DNA of 40,053 nt from a virus: positions 1 through 40,053 of IMG/VR virus record IMGVR_UViG_3300037156_000070. One strand, given 5' to 3'. Below the pieces are notes generated by a model. The model ran no database searches and had not been told where the DNA came from. It was given only the letters and a program-made list of their open reading frames with translations. Every line of letters starts with the position of its first letter. The first letter of the stretch is position 1. Positions 1-6,405 of the stretch are shown in pieces. The position numbers were made by a program, and so were the translations under genes.

Positions 1-123
1 TTTACACAGGCATCAGTAACAGGGGCATTTGCAACTTCAGTTGGTACATTGGTAGAAGTTGGTTCAGCTACAGCTATTATGCCTACAGTATGGCTAAAAG
101 TGTTGGCTAGAACTTGGGCTTAA
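1..123 (+). CDS. 3' end of the SGNH-hydrolase tail-fibre gene (partial, left-end copy)
   Basis: This reads in frame from base 1 as the last 40 codons of the fibre protein at 37535-39928, ending in RTWA and a TAA at 121-123. It is the same gene seen again across the terminal overlap, not a second paralogue. On the circular map the fibre gene therefore lies directly upstream of the HNH gene at 191. Confidence 0.85.
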   Translation, partial: FTQASVTGAFATSVGTLVEVGSATAIMPTVWLKVLARTWA

Positions 124-125
124 TA

Positions 126-174
126 TGGTATAATTTAAGTAATAGCTCAGACGGCTTAGACCTCTGAGTTTTTT
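126..174 (+). promoter_or_regulatory. Extended -10 promoter with terminator-like leader hairpin (family member 1)
   Basis: The sequence shows TG-G-TATAAT (126-134). Transcription would then start near 141. A 6-bp stem CTCAGA/TCTGAG (146-151 with 163-168) with an ACGGC-containing loop follows, then six T (169-174). A transcript from this promoter meets a terminator-like hairpin after about 30 nt. The same GCTCAGACGGC block recurs at 5595, and related forms occur at 13018, 28551 and 32062. The hairpin could alternatively just terminate the fibre operon, with the promoter nested inside the intergenic space. Confidence 0.65.
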
Positions 175-190
175 ATTTTAAAAGGATCAT

Positions 191-772
191 ATGCCAAAGA
201 CACGACAAAGCCTACTAACCAAAAACTGCATAGACTGTTCTAATCCTATACAAAAATCCGCTATGCGTTGTTGGGAATGTTATAAAAAAAGTCCTAATAA
301 ATATTGGCTTGGCAAAAAAAGAGATTTTGTAACTGTACAAAAAATTGCTGATTCTAAAAGGGGTAAACCTAGTTGGAATAAAGGAATTACTGGCAAGGAT
401 AGTCATTCTTTTGGTAATACTAATATGTTAGGGGTTAAGCATAGTGATGAATATAGGCGCAACATGTCTAAGATTAAAAAAGCAACAAAAAATCATCTTT
501 GGATTCATGGATTGGGTAAAATGCGTAGTCATTATCCAGGTGTAGAATATAAAATTTGGAGAGATTCTGTCTTTAAAAGAGATGATTATACCTGTCAATT
601 TTGCCATAAACGTGGAGTTGAACTGCAGGCAGACCATATTAAACCCTGGGCGCTATATGAAGAATTAAGATACGAACTGAATAATGGGCGTACTTTGTGT
701 AAGCCATGTCATATATCTACCGATACATATGGTTCAAAAACCCGACAGCTATTAAAGGAGAAATTTATATGA
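191..772 (+). CDS. HNH endonuclease with NUMOD3-like repeats (homing type)
   Basis: This 193-residue protein has three parts. An N-terminal zinc-ribbon-like cysteine pattern (CIDC near 13, CWEC near 27) is followed by NUMOD3-like DNA-binding repeats (SKRGKPSWNKG near 55-65 and GVKHSDEYRRNMSKI near 81-95). The C-terminal HNH nuclease has CQFC (135-138), the catalytic DH (148-149), an NNGRTLC strand and CKPCH (170-174). Such free-standing phage HNH/NUMOD proteins usually cut DNA and spread themselves. It stands between the fibre gene and small tail genes behind the promoter-hairpin, with AAAGGATC as ribosome site. It may be mobile cargo rather than a virion gene. A role at the packaging site is possible but unsupported. 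Confidence 0.88.
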   Translation: MPKTRQSLLTKNCIDCSNPIQKSAMRCWECYKKSPNKYWLGKKRDFVTVQKIADSKRGKPSWNKGITGKDSHSFGNTNMLGVKHSDEYRRNMSKIKKATKNHLWIHGLGKMRSHYPGVEYKIWRDSVFKRDDYTCQFCHKRGVELQADHIKPWALYEELRYELNNGRTLCKPCHISTDTYGSKTRQLLKEKFI

Positions 773-945
773 AGCCCTTAACTTCCTATACAAAATCTAC
801 CGCAGCTGCATCAACCATAACATGGTTACTAAGTAGTACAACTGTCACCCTAAATAGTGTTACAGCATATCTCAATGGATATTTTACGCCTACCGTACCC
901 AACCAATTAAGCAATAAACCATTAACTACATATACGCAGGAGTAA
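769..945 (+). CDS. Small hypothetical protein, 58 aa
   Basis: The ATG at 769 overlaps the HNH stop as ATGA and has a good AAAGGAG ribosome site at 755-761. The product is rich in Thr and Ser (MKPLTSYTKSTAAAST...), with a central TITWLLSSTTVTL stretch and no charged core. I do not recognise a family. Placement between the HNH gene and a fibre-like gene suggests a minor tail or virion component. An upstream in-frame start at 706 would lie inside the HNH gene without a ribosome site and is not preferred. Confidence 0.65.
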   Translation: MKPLTSYTKSTAAASTITWLLSSTTVTLNSVTAYLNGYFTPTVPNQLSNKPLTTYTQE

Positions 946-948
946 ATT

Positions 949-1764
949 ATGTCTTTTCCAACAACACTACCATCCTATACGATAACTAGTGGAAGCGAAA
1001 CCGCAAATGGTACAGGAGGGGGTACAGGTTTATCGGGCTTATTGAATGCCTTAGAAGTTGACGTAACGGCATTGGGTACAAAATTGGGTACAGGCGCAAG
1101 CACACCAGTTGCTAATCAGGTTTTAATTGGAAACGGTACTGGAACTTCAACTTGGAGTGGCTTAACTTCTTCTCAATTAGCCAGTATTTTATCTGATGAA
1201 ACAGGATCTGGATTAGTTGTCTTTAATAGTTCGCCTACTATAGTAACGCCAACAATAGCAAGTTTCACAAATGCAACCCATAACCATACTAATGCAGCAG
1301 GTGGTGGCAATATTACAACTGGCGCATTTACCCAGGGTGCAGTTGGGGCAGCAGATATAGCTACAACAGCTATTACGTTAGCATCGCTGTCTTCAGTAAC
1401 ATCTCCAGGAGCATTTACTAGCACCAATATTTTAATACCTGGACTAACAACCACAGTAACAATACCAGCTGGAGGAAGAAAAGTTAGAATAACCGCATTT
1501 GTACCTAACATTGGCTCATCTAGTGCATGTAATGCCACGATAGCAATATATAATAATACAGCAGCTAGTGGAACGATATTACAACAAGCAGCCTATCAGA
1601 CTAACTCAACCTCCTCTGCTGTTACCACTGGATATATTATATATGAATATACTCCTGCCGCTGGATCACAAAGTTACTGTGTTGCCGTTTCTGTGGGTGC
1701 AGGAAATGGAACAGTAACACTCGGAGCTAATACGATAGCCTACATGAGTATACAGGTATTATAA
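949..1764 (+). CDS. Tail fibre or appendage protein
   Basis: This 271-residue protein is rich in Gly, Thr, Ala and Ser. Residues about 57-70 (PVANQVLIGNGTGTST) match the fibre-shaft repeat common in phage tail fibres. Around 110-125 there is an HNHTNAAGGGNI segment, a His-rich pattern seen in trimeric fibres that can bind metal. The C-terminal third (about 155-271) alternates hydrophobic and small residues as a beta-rich head domain would. It begins 4 bases after the previous stop, with CAGGAG upstream. Host binding or fibre assembly is inferred from composition and from the neighbouring adaptor and nozzle genes. Confidence 0.7.
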   Translation: MSFPTTLPSYTITSGSETANGTGGGTGLSGLLNALEVDVTALGTKLGTGASTPVANQVLIGNGTGTSTWSGLTSSQLASILSDETGSGLVVFNSSPTIVTPTIASFTNATHNHTNAAGGGNITTGAFTQGAVGAADIATTAITLASLSSVTSPGAFTSTNILIPGLTTTVTIPAGGRKVRITAFVPNIGSSSACNATIAIYNNTAASGTILQQAAYQTNSTSSAVTTGYIIYEYTPAAGSQSYCVAVSVGAGNGTVTLGANTIAYMSIQVL

Positions 1765-1765
1765 A

Positions 1766-2659
1766 ATGCTTACATTTAACCAAATATACGCCGAAGTACA
1801 AGCACAAACACAAGACTTTGATGCTACATCTTTGGTTATTATTAAGAGAGCCATCAATCAGGGGGCTAGAAAGTTTTACGATATTCTCGGTAGAGAATGG
1901 CGTGATGATGAACGTACTTTTGATATTATCGCTAATCAACAGTTCTATCAGATGCCTGAAGACTGTATACGTATTAAGGAAGTAACAGAGACAGTCGGTA
2001 GTATTACTTATCCATTGAATGAAGTTGCCGAGACAAGTTACTGGCAAGAGTTAAATATGAGGGCGCAACACTCTAATATCCCTCAGTTCTATTATGTCAA
2101 AGGATCAGATCAATATGGTATCTGGCCTATCCCTTCTAGTACACGACTCGGTGGTGGAACGCTAACCTTTGAACGTGATATGCGTGATATGACTCAAGAT
2201 GATGTTATCTCACCTGGCACGATCAGTTTAACTAATAATAATAATGCAGTTGTTGGATCCGGCACAACCTTCAATGCTAATATGGTTGGCCGAGTTCTGT
2301 TCCCTAATGCTAGTACTAGCGATGGTCTAGGTTATCGTATCGCAAGCTTTACAGATACAACTCATATAACTTTAGAGAATAACTACTCAGGCGGAACAAT
2401 TGGTAGCCAGTCATATCTTATCGGTGAAGTTCCAGATATTCCACCGGCTTATCATGAAGCATTAGTTGACTATGGAGCATATCGATACTACAGGCGAAGG
2501 CGTGATCTTAATACGGCCAAGGATCTGAAGGCAGCCTTTGATGAAGCGCTGATGCTTTGTGAAGAGAGTTATGCATCCAAAACTTCCTCACAATACGTAC
2601 GAACACCAAGAGCATATTCCGGTTATCGTCAATTTAAACGTGATCTAACGATTCCATAG
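1766..2659 (+). CDS. Head-tail adaptor (connector) protein
   Basis: The 297-residue protein opens with an alpha-helical segment (ILTFNQIYAEV-like opening, then IIKRAINQGARKFYDILGREW at about 25-45). A beta domain containing QFYQMPEDCIRIKEV (about 58-72) follows, and the end is basic and helical (YHEALVDYGAYRYYRRRRDLNTA, 224 onward). That helix-beta-helix plan, including the PxxYHEALxxYAxxRYYrRR-type C-terminal helix, is typical of adaptor proteins that dock under the portal in short-tailed phages. An insertion of about 60 residues (NNNNAVVGSGTTFNA..., about 153-215) looks like an added beta module. It precedes the nozzle-like protein, as expected. The assignment is by pattern, not by search. 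Confidence 0.68.
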   Translation: MLTFNQIYAEVQAQTQDFDATSLVIIKRAINQGARKFYDILGREWRDDERTFDIIANQQFYQMPEDCIRIKEVTETVGSITYPLNEVAETSYWQELNMRAQHSNIPQFYYVKGSDQYGIWPIPSSTRLGGGTLTFERDMRDMTQDDVISPGTISLTNNNNAVVGSGTTFNANMVGRVLFPNASTSDGLGYRIASFTDTTHITLENNYSGGTIGSQSYLIGEVPDIPPAYHEALVDYGAYRYYRRRRDLNTAKDLKAAFDEALMLCEESYASKTSSQYVRTPRAYSGYRQFKRDLTIP

Positions 2660-2669
2660 GGGTTAATCT

Positions 2670-4631
2670 ATGGGTAAATTTCCGATTGTACAAGATGACA
2701 ACTCAGGCGGACAAGCAACAAGCATTAAGCAAGGCACGCCAAATTCTTTTGCTAGTTCAAGACACCTTGATTTTCGTAAGGATCCAATGGCGCTTACTGT
2801 ACTTCCTGCAGCTACGAAAGAGAGTGGACTCGTTGTTACTGATCTTGTTACAAACACTATCCAACTACCGTCAGGAAAAATGGTAGCTATCGGTGATGCA
2901 GGCCATGTCTATACTCGATCAACAGGTGGTACTTGGGCCGACACAGGAACAATACTTCCAGATACAGCTTACGGCTTAGTCTATAACCTTCAGCAAGATA
3001 CAGTTTATATCCCAGGCAAGACTACAATGCATAACATTACCAATGCTGATGGTGCCTTCGGTGGATCATTAACGGTTAATAAAAACGTATTCACCGCATC
3101 AAAGGATCAGTCATCAGCTAATGGTCATGCTCAGTCTTATACAATTCTTGCGGCAATAGATGAAGGTGCAACCAATAGATTCTCAATTACTCCAACTATT
3201 GAACCGCTTTACTCTGTTAAAATCTGGGTAGCCACTAAAGGTACAGGCGATATTCTAGTTACCATGCATGATGGAGTAAACGATGTACTCGGTACTGCTA
3301 CTCTTCTTAACGCCAATGTTACGGCCGATGCATATAATGAGTTTGTTTTCTCAACACCACCAAGGATGTATGTTAAGCCTAATGCGGCAACTTATCACTT
3401 CCATGCTACATTCCCTAACGGCACAGCATCAACTCTCGGTACATCTACCACCAATGATTGCTCAACTGTAGATTATCAGTCATGGAGCAATAGATTCGTA
3501 AGTCCAGTTAATGGTTGTCATCCTATCCTAGAGTTCCTACAATACTATCTTATAGGTAATGGTCGTTATGTATCATCTTGGGAGCCTATCTCACAAGCCA
3601 ACCCTAGCACTTCAGAGTTCCAACAACATCGCTTAACACTTCCATCAGGTTATGAAGTTACTTCAATGGCCCCTTACGCTAACCTATATGCTGCTATTGG
3701 CGCAGAAAAGAGATCAACAAGTGCAACCAATGAGTTCCAGTCCGGCTATATATTCCTCTGGGATGGAACATCAACAACCTATAACGATCTAATCGAAGTA
3801 CCAGAAGGTTCACCGTTTAGCCTGTTTAGTTATAAGAAGGTGCTTTATTACTATGCGGGTGGCGCATGGATGGCTTACGCAGGAGCTAGTCCAGTTCAGA
3901 TATTTCAGATGCCAGGAACAGACTTTGAAGGATCCGGCCTTAATACTTATGTAGTCAATAATCCTTACATGATGGCCGTTAGAAATAAGATTCTATTAAT
4001 GGGCTTCCCAAGTAATACAAACTCACTAACTATGGATCATGCCGTTTATTCCTTCGGACAGCGTAATAAGAACTATCCTAACTCGTTTGGCTATTCTTAT
4101 TCAATATCTACACTAACAAGACAGTATGACGGCTCACACGCCTTGCAAATAGGTATGATAAAGAGTTTTGGCGATAAGCTATTCATATCATGGCGTGATG
4201 ATACTCAGGCAGCAGGTGCAACTTATGGTGTAGATAAAGTCGATCCTAACTCGCCACCATATACAACCTTTCTCTGGGAGTCGCTAATTAATGACTTCCG
4301 ATTCATATCTATTAAGCGAAGATTCGCTAGGCCAGATACCGATAAGCAAGCCACTAGGATTACCATAACTGCAGAAGCATTACCAACAGGATGTACAGTC
4401 AGGCCGAAGTATAAGATTAACAGAGAAGCTAATTGGCATTACATAGACGATACCGGCACTAATCAGACTGCAATGCAAGCCAATGATACTACAAAAGACT
4501 TCTATATTAATAAGCGCTATAGAGAGATTCAAATTGGTTTTGAAGGTACGACTACTGCAGCAACCCCAACAACCCCTAAGATAACCTCGGTTGTATTAAT
4601 TGCCGAGATGCTACCTGACGAGGCAGACTAG
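2670..4631 (+). CDS. Tail nozzle or stabilisation-like protein
   Basis: A 653-residue, beta-rich protein. Its N-terminus contains ASSRHLDFRKDPMALTVLPA (residues 29-48), resembling the DFRTDPmxLxvlPg opening common in short-tailed phage tail proteins of the T7 gp12 or P22 gp10 kind. Repeating aromatic/Gly strands (YTRSTGGTWADTG, YFYYAGGAW-like, LWDGTST) suggest a beta-propeller core. It follows the adaptor gene with GGGG upstream and abuts the next gene (TAG then ATG, no gap). It probably forms the distal tail tube or nozzle. A general beta-propeller virion protein is the alternative. Confidence 0.6.
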   Translation: MGKFPIVQDDNSGGQATSIKQGTPNSFASSRHLDFRKDPMALTVLPAATKESGLVVTDLVTNTIQLPSGKMVAIGDAGHVYTRSTGGTWADTGTILPDTAYGLVYNLQQDTVYIPGKTTMHNITNADGAFGGSLTVNKNVFTASKDQSSANGHAQSYTILAAIDEGATNRFSITPTIEPLYSVKIWVATKGTGDILVTMHDGVNDVLGTATLLNANVTADAYNEFVFSTPPRMYVKPNAATYHFHATFPNGTASTLGTSTTNDCSTVDYQSWSNRFVSPVNGCHPILEFLQYYLIGNGRYVSSWEPISQANPSTSEFQQHRLTLPSGYEVTSMAPYANLYAAIGAEKRSTSATNEFQSGYIFLWDGTSTTYNDLIEVPEGSPFSLFSYKKVLYYYAGGAWMAYAGASPVQIFQMPGTDFEGSGLNTYVVNNPYMMAVRNKILLMGFPSNTNSLTMDHAVYSFGQRNKNYPNSFGYSYSISTLTRQYDGSHALQIGMIKSFGDKLFISWRDDTQAAGATYGVDKVDPNSPPYTTFLWESLINDFRFISIKRRFARPDTDKQATRITITAEALPTGCTVRPKYKINREANWHYIDDTGTNQTAMQANDTTKDFYINKRYREIQIGFEGTTTAATPTTPKITSVVLIAEMLPDEAD

Positions 4632-5360
4632 ATGGGCGATTATAACGAAATACCAGATGTACCGCTAGAAACTGCCCTTGGCTCTGGTATGAATACCCAG
4701 ACCTCTGTGACCGATATTACCTCGCGGAGCATAGACATGAAGTCAGGTTCACTAGTCGTCAACAGCCCTAATGGGAAGATAGCCCAGCTTGGAGTGCAGG
4801 CTGATGGAACTTTCAATTTAAAGTTTTTTGACCCAAAGACGGGAATAGGGACGGCGCAGTTTGGTCAATATCCCGACAATAGCACGGCACTTAAAGTTGC
4901 TAAAACAGGAGTAGAAGTATCGACTGCTACCAACAATCAACTTATTTTCAACAGCAGTCAGGATATATTTAAGATTGTTAAAAAGTTGCCATTAACAATT
5001 CCTGCTTTTAATACAACATTTGGGGGGACTGTAACAACTGGCGGTAGTTCTGCTGTGGTACCTCATGGTCAAACTTTTACGCCTATCGTGCAAGTTTATG
5101 TTCAGGGGGCTATCGTTAATTTTAATAATGGCAGTTTATTAGCCTCAACGTATGTACCATTGCCGATAGTTACTGCTGATATAAATTCATATTATTTTGA
5201 AAATCAGGCAAACAATACCGAATATCCCTTAAGCATCGTTTATGGAGTCGACGCAACCAATGTTTATGTGCAGGCATTTTACAAAGGAACGGGTAATGAT
5301 GCAGATACTATTGGCTCAATTTCGGGGACTATATTCTTGCTACAAGAAACAGCTACTTAA
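4632..5360 (+). CDS. Minor tail or fibre-tip protein
   Basis: This 242-residue protein starts directly after the preceding stop, so it is probably co-translated with the nozzle gene. Its N-terminal part (about 35-60, SLVVNSPNGKIAQLGVQADGT) is a beta-shaft pattern seen in baseplate and fibre proteins. The second half (PHGQTFTPIVQVYVQG, about 142-157) resembles tip domains in which a PHG motif precedes a jelly-roll strand. No enzyme motif is visible. It closes the transcription unit, and the noncoding stretch 5361-5643 follows. Confidence 0.55.
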   Translation: MGDYNEIPDVPLETALGSGMNTQTSVTDITSRSIDMKSGSLVVNSPNGKIAQLGVQADGTFNLKFFDPKTGIGTAQFGQYPDNSTALKVAKTGVEVSTATNNQLIFNSSQDIFKIVKKLPLTIPAFNTTFGGTVTTGGSSAVVPHGQTFTPIVQVYVQGAIVNFNNGSLLASTYVPLPIVTADINSYYFENQANNTEYPLSIVYGVDATNVYVQAFYKGTGNDADTIGSISGTIFLLQETAT

Positions 5361-5643
5361 TATACAGGTCCATATTTTTGCAGTGATATGCCGTATAGTT
5401 TGTGCCTGTATTAAATTGTCTGCAATTTCTAATGGGGTTATTTAAGTAGTCTTGTAGGCTACAAAAACTCAAGAAGATTATTGCTGGTATTATCGTATAA
5501 TATATTAAATATTTTATTCGAGCGTACTCCTTAATTTACGTCTACATTATCTCACTTATATATTTAAAGTCAAAGTGGTATAATAGATGCATACGCTCAG
5601 ACGGCTAATGCTATCTGAGTTTTTTATTAAAAAGGAATAACAC
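5361..5643. other. Noncoding intergenic region with promoters and inverted repeats
   Basis: No convincing gene is present on either strand. Visible elements are a 7-bp inverted repeat ATACAGG/CCTGTAT (starting at 5362, second arm near 5403), a near-perfect palindrome TTGTAGGCTACAA (about 5452-5464) and a TATAAT at 5496-5501. Downstream of it is GCGTACTCC (about 5522-5530), the reverse complement of a ribosome site used elsewhere in this genome. The promoter-hairpin at 5576-5625 comes last. A short untranslated RNA from 5496 is possible but weakly supported. Confidence 0.4.
5576..5625 (+). promoter_or_regulatory. Extended -10 promoter with terminator-like leader hairpin (family member 2)
   Basis: TG-G-TATAAT occupies 5576-5584. 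The leader then shows GCTCAGACGGC at 5595-5605, stem CTCAGA (5596-5601) with TCTGAG (5614-5619), and six T at 5620-5625. The stem is identical to member 1 while the loop differs (TAATGCTA against TTAGACC), so the stem and the ACGGC core are what is kept. It drives the coiled-coil and giant polyvalent genes, whose first ATG lies 18 bases past the T-run. Confidence 0.68.
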
Positions 5644-6402
5644 ATGGATCCAGCAGCACTATCAGGTCAACTTGCTTCACTCGACAGTTCATATAACCCA
5701 ACCCAAGTTTACAATGACGTCACAACAAAACTAGGTATACCTGATGCACGTACTCAAGTGCAGTCCCTTCAAAAGAATCTTGTAGATACGCAAAACGCTA
5801 TTAATGCAGTAGATCCATCTGTTACAGGCCGTACTTCAAACTCATTAGTTACCGAAGCTCAACGTGGTCGCTTAGTTAATATGGAGAAGCAGCCACTACA
5901 ACAAACCTATTCAACCCAGAATCAATCACTTGGAACAGATACGACTAATCTAAATAACCTACAATCTGAAGCTGATCGTCAGGTAGGCGCAGCACAAACT
6001 GAGTATACTAATAAGAGGTCAGCACTTGCCGGTCAACTTCAAGAAGCTCTCACTCAACAAGAACAGCAACGTCAGGCAGAGGCAGCACAAGCAGCAGCAG
6101 CCGAACAACAGAGAGAGTTTAATATTACTAGCGCACAAAACGCTACTAAGATTGCTCAATCAGGACAATCTAAATCTGGTGCATCCGCTAACGCACCGGC
6201 CTATCAGCAACGATCAGGTGGTGGCTTTAACTTCCAAGACTCTAGCGGTAAAGCTATATCTGCCAGGTTATATGCTCAACAAACCGGCACAGACTTTAAT
6301 GCGTTACTTAAACAGATGGCAGCATCAGGAGACTCAGGCGCTAAAGACGTTCTGGCTAAGGGAGCTAAATCAGCAGCTTATAAAGCATTGACCTGGAATT
6401 AA
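5644..6402 (+). CDS. Gln/Ala-rich coiled-coil protein, probable internal virion protein
   Basis: The 252-residue product is rich in Gln, Ala and Ser. A long helical segment (about 70-165) includes EALTQQEQQRQAEAAQAAAA, a strong coiled-coil candidate. The C-terminal part (about 195-252) contains a GGGFNFQDSSGKAISARLYA stretch, resembling a pattern found beside injected internal proteins. It is the first gene behind the promoter-hairpin and ends 3 bases before the giant polyvalent gene, so the two are likely co-made and packaged together. No catalytic motif is seen. The role is inferred from position and composition. Confidence 0.55.
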   Translation: MDPAALSGQLASLDSSYNPTQVYNDVTTKLGIPDARTQVQSLQKNLVDTQNAINAVDPSVTGRTSNSLVTEAQRGRLVNMEKQPLQQTYSTQNQSLGTDTTNLNNLQSEADRQVGAAQTEYTNKRSALAGQLQEALTQQEQQRQAEAAQAAAAEQQREFNITSAQNATKIAQSGQSKSGASANAPAYQQRSGGGFNFQDSSGKAISARLYAQQTGTDFNALLKQMAASGDSGAKDVLAKGAKSAAYKALTWN

Positions 6403-6405
6403 ACA

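Larger units (their letters stand above)
1..248. repeat. Left copy of the 248-bp terminal overlap
   Basis: Positions 1-248 match 39806-40053 base for base except at three sites: 128 (G versus T), 139 (G versus T) and 157 (T versus C). The repeat spans the end of the fibre gene, a promoter-hairpin and the first 58 bases of the HNH gene. This is most simply the overlap of a circular or circularly permuted genome assembled from a mixed population. A true short direct terminal repeat is possible, but a real one would normally be identical at both ends. Confidence 0.9.

Noticed and set aside
1173-1538. Long open frame on the minus strand opposite the fibre gene
   Set aside because: It lacks a ribosome site, lies fully under a well-supported gene and has the skewed composition of a shadow frame.
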